From assembly GCF_900143085.1 (NCBI RefSeq), contig NZ_FRCZ01000006.1:217565-281564 (forward strand): 64,000 nt of DNA. Direction: 5' to 3'. The notes under the pieces were generated by a model. The model saw only the letters and a list, made by a program, of their open reading frames with translations, ran no database searches and was not told where the DNA came from. Shown here piece after piece: positions 47,208 to 54,576 of the stretch. The position numbers and the translations under genes are program-made. This DNA is from Gracilibacillus kekensis (lineage in GTDB: Bacteria > Bacillota > Bacilli > Bacillales > Amphibacillaceae). The first letter of the stretch is position 1. Each line of letters starts with the position of its first letter.

Positions 47208-47280
47208 GGGGCATTAGCTCAGCTGGGAGAGCATCGTGCTGGCAGCGCGAGGGTCAGCGGTTCGAGCCCGCTATGCTCCA
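47208..47280 (+). tRNA. tRNA-Ala (anticodon GGC)
   Basis: A full cloverleaf in 73 nt. The acceptor is GGGGCAT/ATGCTCC, the D-arm GCTC/GAGC, and the anticodon arm TCGTG-CTGGCAG-CGCGA with GGC at 34-36 and U33. The T-arm is AGCGG-TTCGAGC-CCGCT and the discriminator is A. The 3' CCA is not encoded (TTA follows). It stands alone with its own terminator. Its last 51 nt are repeated 882 bp downstream. Confidence 0.93.
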
Positions 47281-47283
47281 TTA

Positions 47284-47322
47284 ATGCAAAAGACCGTTCC
47301 GAAAGGATCGGTCTTTTGCATT
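47284..47322 (+). terminator. Terminator of tRNA-Ala
   Basis: Long arms ATGCAAAAGACCG and CGGTCTTTTGCAT directly after the tRNA. Confidence 0.85.
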
Positions 47323-47449
47323 TAACAGTAGTAGGGATTGAACCCCTGGAATATTCATCCCACGGACAGGAAGCGATTGAATCTGCATCTAATAGGAAGT
47401 CTCATTGAGGGAAGGACAATTAGATGTATCCCTCTTTGATACAACTGGA

Positions 47450-47489
47450 AGCGAAAGCGACACCACAATATTGTAATGTCGCTTTCGCT
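47450..47489. repeat. Perfect 13-bp inverted repeat between the tRNA copies
   Basis: AGCGAAAGCGACA and TGTCGCTTTCGCT flank 14 bp. There is no T-run on either side, so it is not a clear terminator. The remaining sequence 47323-47550 shows no gene. Confidence 0.7.
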
Positions 47490-47550
47490 ATATGCGCATG
47501 GTGGTCGATCTCCATGGGCTAGTATATATTCCGCTATTGGAGATTGGTGA

Positions 47551-47952
47551 TTAATCGCAATTTATTTTCCAAGGAACGCCAAATCGATCGACTAATATAC
47601 CATAACCTGTGGACCAAAAGGTTTCTTCAAACGGCAAAAGCACTTCTCCACCATCAGATAATGAATCGAAAACCTTTTTTGCAGTTAGTTGCTCAGGGAA
47701 ATTTAATATAACAAAAACACCTTGAGGCTTCTTATAGTTTCCATGTAATGTATCTGCTCCAGCAAGGATAAAATCATTAATTTGAAGTGAAGCGTGTATG
47801 ATTCGATTATGTGAATCTGGATCTACCTCTTTTACCATAGGGGAATCCCTATACTTTAACATCGTGACTATCTTTCCACCGAAGATTCGTTGATATTCAA
47901 GAAACGCTTCTTCACACTTACCATCAAAACTTATGTAGGGGGTTATTCTCAT
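47551..47952 (-). CDS. VOC family protein (PhnB-like)
   Basis: 133 residues of the vicinal-oxygen-chelate fold, PhnB/3-demethylubiquinone-like subgroup (MRITPYISFDGKCEEAFLEY, ALQINDFILAGAD, LPFEETFWSTGYGILVDRFG). Often a stress or resistance accessory enzyme; substrate unknown. SD AGGAGG is a rather long 12 bp from ATG. It is the only gene between the intact and the truncated tRNA-Ala. Confidence 0.85.
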   Translation of the reverse strand: MRITPYISFDGKCEEAFLEYQRIFGGKIVTMLKYRDSPMVKEVDPDSHNRIIHASLQINDFILAGADTLHGNYKKPQGVFVILNFPEQLTAKKVFDSLSDGGEVLLPFEETFWSTGYGILVDRFGVPWKINCD

Positions 47953-48111
47953 AGGAATACTAGGCCTCCTCGTCTATAAAACATAGTAGTTAATTAAAAA
48001 TCTTTAGTTTTCAGGAATTTCCTGAAAATCAATATTGGATATATTAGTAAATTTATGGTTTTTTTTCAATTATAACTAAGGTGGTCTTTATTATCAACTT
48101 TTGATAGATTT

Positions 48112-48162
48112 AGCATCGTGCTGGCAGCGCGAGGGTCAGCGGTTCGATCCTGCTATGCTCCA
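48112..48162 (+). pseudogene. Truncated tRNA-Ala copy (3' 51 nt)
   Basis: Matches the last 51 nt of the intact tRNA-Ala (47230-47280) with two differences (G to T in the T-loop, C to T in the T-stem, still pairing). The anticodon arm, T-arm and 3' acceptor strand are present. The acceptor 5' strand and most of the D-arm are missing and replaced by unrelated sequence. It cannot fold as a tRNA. A separate terminator follows. Confidence 0.92.
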
Positions 48163-48201
48163 TCAAAAAACCGTAACCGAAGATGGCTGCGGTTTTTTGA
48201 T
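48162..48201 (+). terminator. Terminator after the tRNA fragment
   Basis: Arms ATCAAAAAACCG and CGGTTTTTTGAT. Different in sequence from the terminator of the intact tRNA. Confidence 0.75.
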
Positions 48202-48236
48202 GATGAATTTTGAAAATGTATAAAGCCAAAGTAAAA

Positions 48237-49280
48237 CTATGATGATTGTTTCTCTGGCTGTGGTGAAATGGGTACGGTGAGCAGTTCACTTCGATGTTCC
48301 TTATACCAATTAACTGAGTCATGAAGTGTAACATGGAGTGGGCGAAAAGTAATGGCTAATTCATGGATTGCTTTAGCATTGCTGCACACTCTGCCTTCAC
48401 TCACTTCATGGACACCATTTACTGAGATAGACATTTCTTTTTTTGTGATAGCTGCCATCCTGTCAATCAGCCATGCAAGGGTAAAGGCAACGGGTTTAGG
48501 GATCGTGAGCTTAGGAGAAGGGATTCCTGATGCTTTTTCTAAATGCTTGGATAATTCTCTTAAGTGGAAATGGTTACCTGTAACAAGGAAGCGATCCGTC
48601 TGCTTCACTTTGGTAACTGCTGATACTATTGCATCTGCAACATCTCTTACATCAACGATATCGATGCTGCCGTTCACATTACCGGGTATTTGTTTATTGA
48701 GATAATCAAGAATATATCTTCCACCGGTTGTTGGGCCTGCATCGACTGGTCCCATCATCCAACCAGGTAGGAAAGTAATGACAGGTATGGAATGTTGCTT
48801 ACTAAAGTCTGTAATAAGCCTGTCACCGATAATTTTACTTTTTGCATAAAGTGTTTTTGCATGTTCCAGTTTCTTTACATCCAATTCAGTGCTTGGTTTA
48901 TTATCTTTTCTTTTTTGAATCGTATTATTACTACTAGTATGAAAAATGCGCTGAATGTTATATTTTTTGGCATATTCAAAAAGCTTGAGCGTATTCGTTA
49001 TATTAATCCTTTCTAATTCTTCCCAATGAGAGCCATATAAGAAGGATTCCCTGAAATATGCTGCCGTGTGAAAAAGAAGCTCACAATCCCTAAGTTCATC
49101 TGCAAAGGCGTCCACATTGGCCATATCTCCCTGTACAAATATGGCGTCAGTTGAGCCCAATATTTCCTTTGCTTTCGAGATGGAGCGCACCAGCGTTTTT
49201 ACCTCATAGCCTTCCTTTAACAATTTCTTTACTAAATGATTTCCTAAGAAACCAGTCCCACCTGTTACGAATACTTTCAT
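48237..49280 (-). CDS. NAD(P)-dependent extended SDR (epimerase/reductase type)
   Basis: 347 residues. Rossmann start MKVFVTGGTGFLGNHLVKKL, catalytic YAKSK (YxxxK) and a dihydroflavonol-reductase-like course (FHTAAYFRESFLYGSHWEEL, LPGWMMGPVDAGPTTGG). Likely reduces a carbonyl compound; no pathway partners are visible. ATG at 49280 is 8 bp from GGAG. Divergent from an Rrf2 regulator across a large palindrome, so it is a probable target of that regulator. Confidence 0.82.
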   Translation of the reverse strand: MKVFVTGGTGFLGNHLVKKLLKEGYEVKTLVRSISKAKEILGSTDAIFVQGDMANVDAFADELRDCELLFHTAAYFRESFLYGSHWEELERINITNTLKLFEYAKKYNIQRIFHTSSNNTIQKRKDNKPSTELDVKKLEHAKTLYAKSKIIGDRLITDFSKQHSIPVITFLPGWMMGPVDAGPTTGGRYILDYLNKQIPGNVNGSIDIVDVRDVADAIVSAVTKVKQTDRFLVTGNHFHLRELSKHLEKASGIPSPKLTIPKPVAFTLAWLIDRMAAITKKEMSISVNGVHEVSEGRVCSNAKAIHELAITFRPLHVTLHDSVNWYKEHRSELLTVPISPQPEKQSS

Positions 49281-49292
49281 CATTATCACTCC

Positions 49293-49335
49293 TTATTTAT
49301 AAACTATATATAATATATATTTAGTTTATAAATAA
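49293..49335. promoter_or_regulatory. 14-bp palindromic operator between the SDR and Rrf2 genes
   Basis: TTATTTATAAACTA (49293-49306) and TAGTTTATAAATAA (49322-49335) are perfectly complementary and flank 15 bp of AT. It lies in the divergent gap 13 bp from the SDR start, where an Rrf2-type repressor could cover that gene's promoter. Confidence 0.7.
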
Positions 49336-49450
49336 GTCAACTGTTTTTTAGATTGACTTTCATAAAGCTATTGATATAGTAAATATAAAGTGAAATTAGT
49401 TAATGAGGCATTTCATGATTAATTATGAGATTTTTGAAAGAGGAGATAAA

Positions 49451-49864
49451 ATGAGTTATTCTACAGCTTTTTCCCATGCCTTATCTATTGTTGTTTATAC
49501 TGCTGTCAAAATAGATGAGGGTGTCACAGAGTATGTTTCGGCACGACAATTATCAGAGCAAATAAACATCCCAAATCCTACGGTTGTGAAAATACTACAA
49601 TCGCTAAATCGCTTTGGTCTTATAACTACAAAAGAAGGAGCAGGTGGAGGCATACGGCTATCAAAGGGTGCTAAAGATATTACGGTATATGATGTATTCA
49701 GTGCGATTGAGGTTGATCGTCCTTTATTTAAATTTTCACTTCCATCTACCTTAAATGATGATAAATCACGTCATGTCGGTCAAAATATTCAACATGTACT
49801 GTCGCAAGCTGAAAAAGATATGAAAAAAACGTTACAGTCTACGACAATATCAGATCTATATTAA
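49451..49864 (+). CDS. Rrf2 family transcriptional regulator (cysteine-free)
   Basis: 137 residues with an Rrf2 winged helix (SARQLSEQINIPNPTVVKIL, then GGGIRLSKGAKDITVYDVFSAIE). There is no cysteine at all, so unlike IscR/NsrR it cannot hold an Fe-S cluster and would respond to something else, as YwnA-like members do. SD AGAGGAG at 49451. It probably regulates the divergent SDR gene. Confidence 0.85.
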   Translation: MSYSTAFSHALSIVVYTAVKIDEGVTEYVSARQLSEQINIPNPTVVKILQSLNRFGLITTKEGAGGGIRLSKGAKDITVYDVFSAIEVDRPLFKFSLPSTLNDDKSRHVGQNIQHVLSQAEKDMKKTLQSTTISDLY

Positions 49865-49961
49865 TTTTTTTTGTTAAATTGTATTGTATCCATCTAAAAA
49901 AGGGAAAACGAATAATAAGATATTTTCATACCATACTAGCAAAGAGAAGGTAGGTGGGATA

Positions 49962-51077
49962 ATGAAGATTGGTGTACCTAAGGAAGTCAAAAGTAATGAA
50001 AACCGGGTGGCGATGACACCGGCTGGAGTAATGGCGTTAACGCAAGCAGGTCATGAAGTGAAGATAGAGCAAGGTGCAGGTATCGGGAGTGGAATTGAGG
50101 ATCGATTATACCAAGAAGCTGGAGCAACTATTGTAGCTGAGGCAGAGCAGGCCTGGTCACAGGAACTTGTAGTTAAAGTCAAAGAACCCCAAGTCTCAGA
50201 GTTTCGTTTTTTCAGAAAAGACTTAATGCTTTTTACGTATCTGCACTTAGCTGCAGAAAGTGATGTAGCAGATGCATTATTAGAAAACAAAACAACGGCA
50301 ATAGCATATGAAACCATTCAATTAAAAAATGGCGGTTTACCATTGCTGACACCTATGAGTGAAATTGCAGGACGAATGTCAGTACAGGCAGGCGTTCACT
50401 TTTTGGAAAAGACGCATGGAGGTAAAGGCGTTCTTGTTAGTGGAGTTCCCGGTGTAGCACCCGCAAATGTCGTGATTATTGGTGGCGGGATTGTCGGAAC
50501 AAATGCAGCTAAAATGGCAATCGGCTTAGGTGCAAATGTTACATTACTAGATATAAATATTGAACGGTTGAGACAGTTAGAGGATTTATTCTCTGGTAAA
50601 ATAAGAACATTGGCTTCTAATCAATATAATATTGCAGAGCAAGCTAAAAAAGCAGACCTGCTAATTGGAGCAGTATTAATTCCTGGCGCAAAAGCACCAA
50701 AATTGGTAACAGAAGACATGGTAAAAACAATGGAGGCAGGCTCAGTTATTGCAGATGTTGCGGTTGACCAAGGTGGTTCGATTGAAACGATTGACCGGAT
50801 TACAACACACGAAGACCCAGTTTATATTAAACACGGTGTCAACCATTATGCAGTAGCTAATATACCTGGAGCAGTTTCTAAAACAGCAACATATGCACTG
50901 ACAAATGTTACGGCACCCTATGTACTACGATTGGCAAATTTGGGATTAAAAGAAATGATTTTAAAGAACCCTTCATTTGCTAAAGGACTAAATACGTATC
51001 AAGGAAAAGTTGTTCATGAAGCCGTGGCTCAAGGTTTAGATAAAAGATATATCGAATTATCCTCGATTTTTCAGTAG
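49962..51077 (+). CDS. ald: Alanine dehydrogenase
   Basis: Reversibly oxidises L-alanine to pyruvate and ammonium with NAD+, used for alanine catabolism and in sporulation. 371 residues: MKIGVPKEVKSNENRVAMTP, catalytic Lys/His region (VVKVKEP, FTYLHLAA), and Rossmann GVAPANVVIIGGGIVGTNAAKMA. Start at 49962 with AGGTGGG upstream. Monocistronic, with terminator at 51077. Confidence 0.95.
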   Translation: MKIGVPKEVKSNENRVAMTPAGVMALTQAGHEVKIEQGAGIGSGIEDRLYQEAGATIVAEAEQAWSQELVVKVKEPQVSEFRFFRKDLMLFTYLHLAAESDVADALLENKTTAIAYETIQLKNGGLPLLTPMSEIAGRMSVQAGVHFLEKTHGGKGVLVSGVPGVAPANVVIIGGGIVGTNAAKMAIGLGANVTLLDINIERLRQLEDLFSGKIRTLASNQYNIAEQAKKADLLIGAVLIPGAKAPKLVTEDMVKTMEAGSVIADVAVDQGGSIETIDRITTHEDPVYIKHGVNHYAVANIPGAVSKTATYALTNVTAPYVLRLANLGLKEMILKNPSFAKGLNTYQGKVVHEAVAQGLDKRYIELSSIFQ

Positions 51078-51114
51078 TCTGAGTGAGATTTGCTGCTCAG
51101 GCTTCTTTTTTTTT
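51077..51114 (+). terminator. Terminator of ald
   Basis: Arms GTCTGAG and CTCAGGC, then TTCTTTTTTTTT. Confidence 0.8.
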
Positions 51115-51126
51115 CGACCTTTTCAT

Positions 51127-51155
51127 AAAAAAAGGTTCCGTCAAAACGGAACCTT
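51127..51155 (-). terminator. Terminator of the YuzB-like gene
   Basis: Arms AAGGTTCCG and CGGAACCTT; TTTTTTT follows on the - strand. Confidence 0.85.
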
Positions 51156-51402
51156 ATTGTTCGAAGAAAGCTAATTCCTCTTCTATCGCTTTTCTTATTT
51201 TTTCTAATGTTTCTTCAGGTGTTTTCCCGTGAATACGTCGATTATTAACAAGCGCATATGGTTTTAATCGACACAATCCACAAAAATTCAAACAATCATT
51301 TATTAAAACAGCTACCTCTGGGTACTCTGATTCAATAGTAGCCTCTATATCAAATGTGTTCATTAAATTGCTATCACAAATTTCTACAACAACGATTCCC
51401 AT
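51154..51402 (-). CDS. YuzB-like DUF1450 protein
   Basis: 82 residues with four cysteines (Cys9 and C-x3-C-x2-C in LNFCGLCRLKPYALV), matching DUF1450/YuzB. The spacing resembles a small thioredoxin-like or 2Fe-2S ferredoxin fold. Function unknown. SD GGAAGGTGA. Confidence 0.83.
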   Translation of the reverse strand: MGIVVVEICDSNLMNTFDIEATIESEYPEVAVLINDCLNFCGLCRLKPYALVNNRRIHGKTPEETLEKIRKAIEEELAFFEQ

Positions 51403-51527
51403 TTAATCACCTTCCATCTATGTCTGTATGACGTAAATCACAGACAAAAAGAGAATCATCCTTTAAAATAACGACATAATCCGAATTTGTCAATAGATAC
51501 GTATTTTAATAAAGGTGGTGTGACAAA

Positions 51528-52154
51528 ATGATTAAACAACAATCTACACGAAATGAGATATTAGAACTTTTAAAGAAGAATCAAGCACTCTCTGTAAATG
51601 GAATAACTTCCTATTTAGATATTACAGAAATGGCAGTTAGAAAGCATTTAGTCAAACTAGAAGGCGATAAATTAATTACTGCTAAAACAGTGCGTCAACC
51701 AATGGGGAGACCTGTAATTTATTATTCATTAACAAGAGCGGGTGAAAATGAATTCCCTAAAAGTTATGATGTACTTGTGGTGGATTTTTTATCCGATATT
51801 GAGCAAACAATGGGCAAAGAAGCAATCTTACAATTGTTTGAAAAAAGGGAAGAACGATTACACAAAAAATATAGCAGACGTATTTATCCAGAGGATAACA
51901 TATCAGAAAAAGTGCATGCGCTTGTCCAAATTCAACGTGAAGGTGGATATATGTCCGAACTTCAAGAAGAAGATGACACTAGATTATCGTTTTCGCAGTA
52001 CAATTGTCCCATTGCAGAAATTGCAAATAAATATGATAAGCCATGTGAAGGTGAGCTCGACTTATTTAAATCTGTGCTCAATACTGAGCAAGTGAAGAGA
52101 GTAGAATGTATAGCAAAAGGGGGGGACGCGTGTAAATATATCGTGGGCAAATGA
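51528..52154 (+). CDS. SufR-like HTH regulator with C-terminal cysteines
   Basis: 208 residues: a DeoR/MarR-type winged helix (NGITSYLDITEMAVRKHLVKLEGDKLITAK ... GRPVIYY) and a C-terminal domain with four Cys (YNCPIAE, PCEGE, VECIA, ACKYI). This arrangement is like SufR-type regulators that bind an Fe-S cluster through C-terminal cysteines. Targets are unknown; no suf genes are nearby. SD AAGGTGGTG. Its 3' end runs into the array at 52174. Confidence 0.8.
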   Translation: MIKQQSTRNEILELLKKNQALSVNGITSYLDITEMAVRKHLVKLEGDKLITAKTVRQPMGRPVIYYSLTRAGENEFPKSYDVLVVDFLSDIEQTMGKEAILQLFEKREERLHKKYSRRIYPEDNISEKVHALVQIQREGGYMSELQEEDDTRLSFSQYNCPIAEIANKYDKPCEGELDLFKSVLNTEQVKRVECIAKGGDACKYIVGK

Positions 52155-52173
52155 AGCAGAAGAAGAAGGCATT

Positions 52174-52310
52174 CTTCACGGGATAAGTAATGCTGTAGAC
52201 GGGATAAGTAGTCCGCTTAACGGGATATATTACTCTCTTCACAGGATAAGTCGACTTATCCCGTGAAGAGAAGAAAGTATCCCGTCAACAGAGAGAGTTA
52301 TCCCGTCAAG
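52174..52310. repeat. 21-bp periodic array of 13-bp words, four direct then three inverted
   Basis: Words start at 52174, 52195, 52216, 52237 (CTTCACGGGATAA, GTAGACGGGATAA, CTTAACGGGATAT, CTTCACAGGATAA) and inverted at 52256, 52277, 52298. Steps are 21, 21, 21, 19, 21, 21. The central 6-bp spacer is GTCGAC. It fills the gap between the convergent SufR-like gene and lrgB with no other terminator. Confidence 0.95.
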
Positions 52311-52319
52311 AGGATGACT

Positions 52320-53006
52320 TTAAAAGATCATTAAAAAGAATGGAACTAAAAAAGATACGATTACAGCACTTATGGTCATTGATAAAGCACTCACAGCACC
52401 TTCTAATTGTCCTAATTCCAACGCTTTTGCTGTGCCAATTGCATGTGAAGCCGTTCCAATCCCGAGTCCTCTTGCGACAGGATGCTCAATTCTGCAAATC
52501 CGAACGATCCATGGCCCAAACATTGCACCACTAATTCCTGCAATCATTACAAAAACGGCTGCGAAAGATAAGTTTCCACCAGCTGTTTCTGTAATGCTGA
52601 GAGAAACAGGAGTTGTTACAGATTTAGCTGCAACAGATTTGATAAGCGATTGATCGAATCCCAGTATTTTAGCTCCAATTAATCCTGTTACTACACCTAC
52701 AGTGGATCCTGCAAATATTCCAATAAAGATTGTACGTGCATACCTTTTAATTAAATCCAATTGTCGATATAGAGGTAAAGCTAATGCTACGACAATTGGT
52801 CCAAGGAATAGATCAATCCATTGTCCACCAAGCATATAGGATTGGTAAGGTATGTCGACAATAAATAATAAAATTATAAGTAAGCTCGATGTGAGAAAGA
52901 TTGGTAATGTAAAAGGGTTTGGCAGAAGTCGATATATTTGTTTACTGGCAAAGAAAAGACCAATGGTTACAATGAGAAAAACGCTACCTAAAAGGAAATC
53001 ATTCAT
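52320..53006 (-). CDS. lrgB: LrgB/CidB family membrane protein
   Basis: About 228 residues with six to seven membrane spans of the LrgB fold (FLGPIVVALALPLYRQ, KSVTTPVSLSITETAGG, RGLGIGTASHAIGTAKALE). With LrgA it modulates murein hydrolase activity and, in B. subtilis PftAB, pyruvate transport. ATG at 53006 overlaps the lrgA stop; an ATG four codons upstream is also possible. Confidence 0.88.
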   Translation of the reverse strand: MNDFLLGSVFLIVTIGLFFASKQIYRLLPNPFTLPIFLTSSLLIILLFIVDIPYQSYMLGGQWIDLFLGPIVVALALPLYRQLDLIKRYARTIFIGIFAGSTVGVVTGLIGAKILGFDQSLIKSVAAKSVTTPVSLSITETAGGNLSFAAVFVMIAGISGAMFGPWIVRICRIEHPVARGLGIGTASHAIGTAKALELGQLEGAVSALSMTISAVIVSFLVPFFLMIF

Positions 53007-53376
53007 ATGTATGACCATCTTTCTTCACTAGTAATGAGGTAATCAGACTACCACTTAAGATCACCAGAAAGGTGCTCAGGATGATTAAGGGTATCATTAA
53101 ACTCCCTTTTCCAATAAAGAAGTCTAAATACTGAACCACTCCTACTGTGACTGGAACAAAAAATATCGGCATATCTTTTATTAATAAATCGATGCCATCT
53201 TCTACCCACTCAACTCGAATCCATCTAGCAGTTAATAATCCAAAAAATAGTAGCATACCAATGATGCTACCGGGAATAAACAATGAAAACAGTTCCTGGA
53301 TGGTTTTACCGATATAGTAAAAAATAAATAATACACTGATCTGCATGATTATCTTCAGTATTTTTGGCATATACAT
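52999..53376 (-). CDS. lrgA: CidA/LrgA family holin-like protein
   Basis: 125 residues, four membrane spans, with the CidA/LrgA signature (LFIPGSIIGMLLFFGLL, IKDMPIFFVPVTVGVVQY). Overlaps lrgB, so the two are coupled. No LytTR-type lytST regulator is adjacent. Whether the pair is LrgAB, CidAB or a pyruvate facilitator cannot be decided from sequence alone. Confidence 0.86.
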   Translation of the reverse strand: MYMPKILKIIMQISVLFIFYYIGKTIQELFSLFIPGSIIGMLLFFGLLTARWIRVEWVEDGIDLLIKDMPIFFVPVTVGVVQYLDFFIGKGSLMIPLIILSTFLVILSGSLITSLLVKKDGHTYE

Positions 53377-53405
53377 TCCTCCGCTCTCTTCCTGAAGCTT
53401 TCTTG

Positions 53406-53587
53406 TTAACTAGAGCGCAAGTCTATTTTCTTTATGCAAGAATGGCAATAAATTGTGCCATACTCCTTATAATATTTTTTCACATTAGTAATAACTAATC
53501 CATCTTGAAGCTTACTTTTAAAAAAATATTCTTCATTAAATTCTATTTTTTCTCACAGTGATCACAAAATAATTTCGCTAAAAACAT
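53406..53587 (-). pseudogene. Frameshifted small zinc-ribbon gene
   Basis: SD GGAGG lies 8 bp before an ATG reading MFLAKLFCDHCEKK, then TAG. If one A is added to the A6 run (53546-53551) the frame goes on: IEFNEEYFFKSKLQDG, then LVITNVKKYYKEYGTIYCHSC and IKKIDLRSS. The joined ~60-residue product has CxxC at both ends, a likely zinc ribbon. It is a broken gene, a sequencing indel in a homopolymer, or a gene that depends on slippage. Confidence 0.7.
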
Positions 53588-53627
53588 AAAACATGCCTCC
53601 TGTAAATATATTAACATATTCACAGCT

Positions 53628-53788
53628 TTATCAACAGAAACATTCCCTGTCAACATGTGTTTCAGAGTTTATCCACATTATCCACAGAAAAGCGCTAAAA
53701 ATAACAGTGAATAGCGGAACTTATCAAAACAAGATCCACAACTCTTATGCACAATATGCACAGAGCTGTGGATAAGAATTGTGGATAA
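53628..53788. promoter_or_regulatory. DnaA-box cluster
   Basis: Four perfect DnaA boxes: TTATCCACA at 53669-53677 and 53678-53686 (abutting, + strand) and as TGTGGATAA at 53767-53775 and 53780-53788 (- strand). Two one-mismatch boxes add to these: TTATCAACA (53628-53636) and TTATGCACA (53745-53753). It lies between the frameshifted gene and a GNAT gene, with no dnaA or dnaN nearby. Confidence 0.88.
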
Positions 53789-53798
53789 ATGTTGGACA

Positions 53799-54347
53799 TT
53801 ATATAGCTTCTTCTCCCTCGGCAGAAGTCTGCGTATGGGAGAAATAGTTTTCTTTTGTAATCACATATAAATCATAAACAGCGACGAGTTGTGAATCATT
53901 GATTTTATTAAATACTTCAGGATAGCTTTCATTACCATACATGACAAAAGGGATTTTCAAAATTGCTTTTAAAGAGCGAACATTTGCGCGTCTGATTTTT
54001 ATGAAAACAGCATCAATGTCATGTTGGTAAAATAACTCCTCAAAAAAGGCGTCCTTTGCTAACTTATTATACCCCTTGCCAAAATACGGTTTGCCAATCC
54101 ACGTTGCCAGAAAGCCAGCATTATTTTCTATATCAAATAAATTGATGGTACCAATTGGGTTGTATTGTTCGTCAACGATGGTACGGGAAATCAATTCACC
54201 GTTTTCTTCTGCTTCGATCGTTTGTTTCGTTAAAAAATAGAATTCGTCACTTGTGTTTACCTTGTGTCTCACGTATGGAAATACTTCAGGATCAGACATT
54301 AAATCAAATAACACCGGAGCATCTTGGACGTCTCTTTTTTTTAGCAT
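53799..54347 (-). CDS. GNAT family N-acetyltransferase (RimJ/L type)
   Basis: 182 residues of the GNAT_3/RimJ-like fold (LFDLMSDPEVFPYVRHK, NPIGTINLFDIENNAGFLATWIGKPYFGKGYNKLAKDAF with the acetyl-CoA loop GKPYFGKGY, IRRANVRSLKAI). Substrate unknown. The SD GGAGGG at 54355-54360 is locked in a hairpin with CCCTCC (54370-54375), described under the leader. Confidence 0.83.
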   Translation of the reverse strand: MLKKRDVQDAPVLFDLMSDPEVFPYVRHKVNTSDEFYFLTKQTIEAEENGELISRTIVDEQYNPIGTINLFDIENNAGFLATWIGKPYFGKGYNKLAKDAFFEELFYQHDIDAVFIKIRRANVRSLKAILKIPFVMYGNESYPEVFNKINDSQLVAVYDLYVITKENYFSHTQTSAEGEEAI

Positions 54348-54352
54348 AAAAA

Positions 54353-54425
54353 ATCCCTCCTTGTTGATGGGAGGGTGAAAAAAAGACAGAGACAGTGCGT
54401 CACTTTGTTCTTTCCCACCCTCGAA
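54353..54425 (-). promoter_or_regulatory. Switch-like leader of the GNAT gene
   Basis: On the - strand CCCTCC (54370-54375) pairs with GGAGGG (54355-54360), followed by ATTTTTT and the ATG: a terminator-like hairpin that also hides the SD. Upstream GAGGGTG (54416-54422) can instead pair with CACCCTC (54371-54377), freeing the SD. The two pairings exclude each other, as in a riboswitch or attenuator. T-box core ACCGCG is absent. Confidence 0.5.
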
Positions 54426-54504
54426 TTTTTATCACGATAATTTCCTGATAAGTTTCACTTGCAATCCTGTTGATTGAAGTCTCACTTTATCAAGTTTTAA
54501 CAAA

Positions 54505-54576
54505 AATTCGGGATGGGAATCGAACCCATTAGAACCAGTGAAAATGACTGGTGGCGCACCATTTGCCTTCCCTTAT
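54505..54576 (-). pseudogene. tRNA-like relic, 72 nt
   Basis: On the - strand the parts fall in canonical order and size. Acceptor ATAAGGG/CCCGAAT has five of seven pairs. The D-arm is GGC/GCC with TGG in the loop. The anticodon arm is CCAGT-CATTTTC-ACTGG (positions 34-36 TTT), the variable loop 5 nt, and the T-arm a perfect ATGGG-TTCGATT-CCCAT. U8 and U33 are both A, so it is probably not functional. 54577-54777 shows nothing recognisable. Confidence 0.5.

Noticed and set aside
47330..47400. A T-arm-like sequence (GGGGTTCAATCCCT on the - strand) as a second tRNA relic
   Set aside because: Only a short stem around TTCAATC can be drawn; acceptor, D and anticodon arms do not fit.
53628..53788. 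DnaA-box cluster as the chromosomal origin
   Set aside because: No dnaA, dnaN, rpmH or gyrase genes are nearby and no clear AT-rich 13-mer unwinding region follows the boxes.
54353..54576. T-box riboswitch before the GNAT gene
   Set aside because: GGGTGG is present but the invariant ACCGCG part, a specifier loop and an amino-acid-related target gene are missing.
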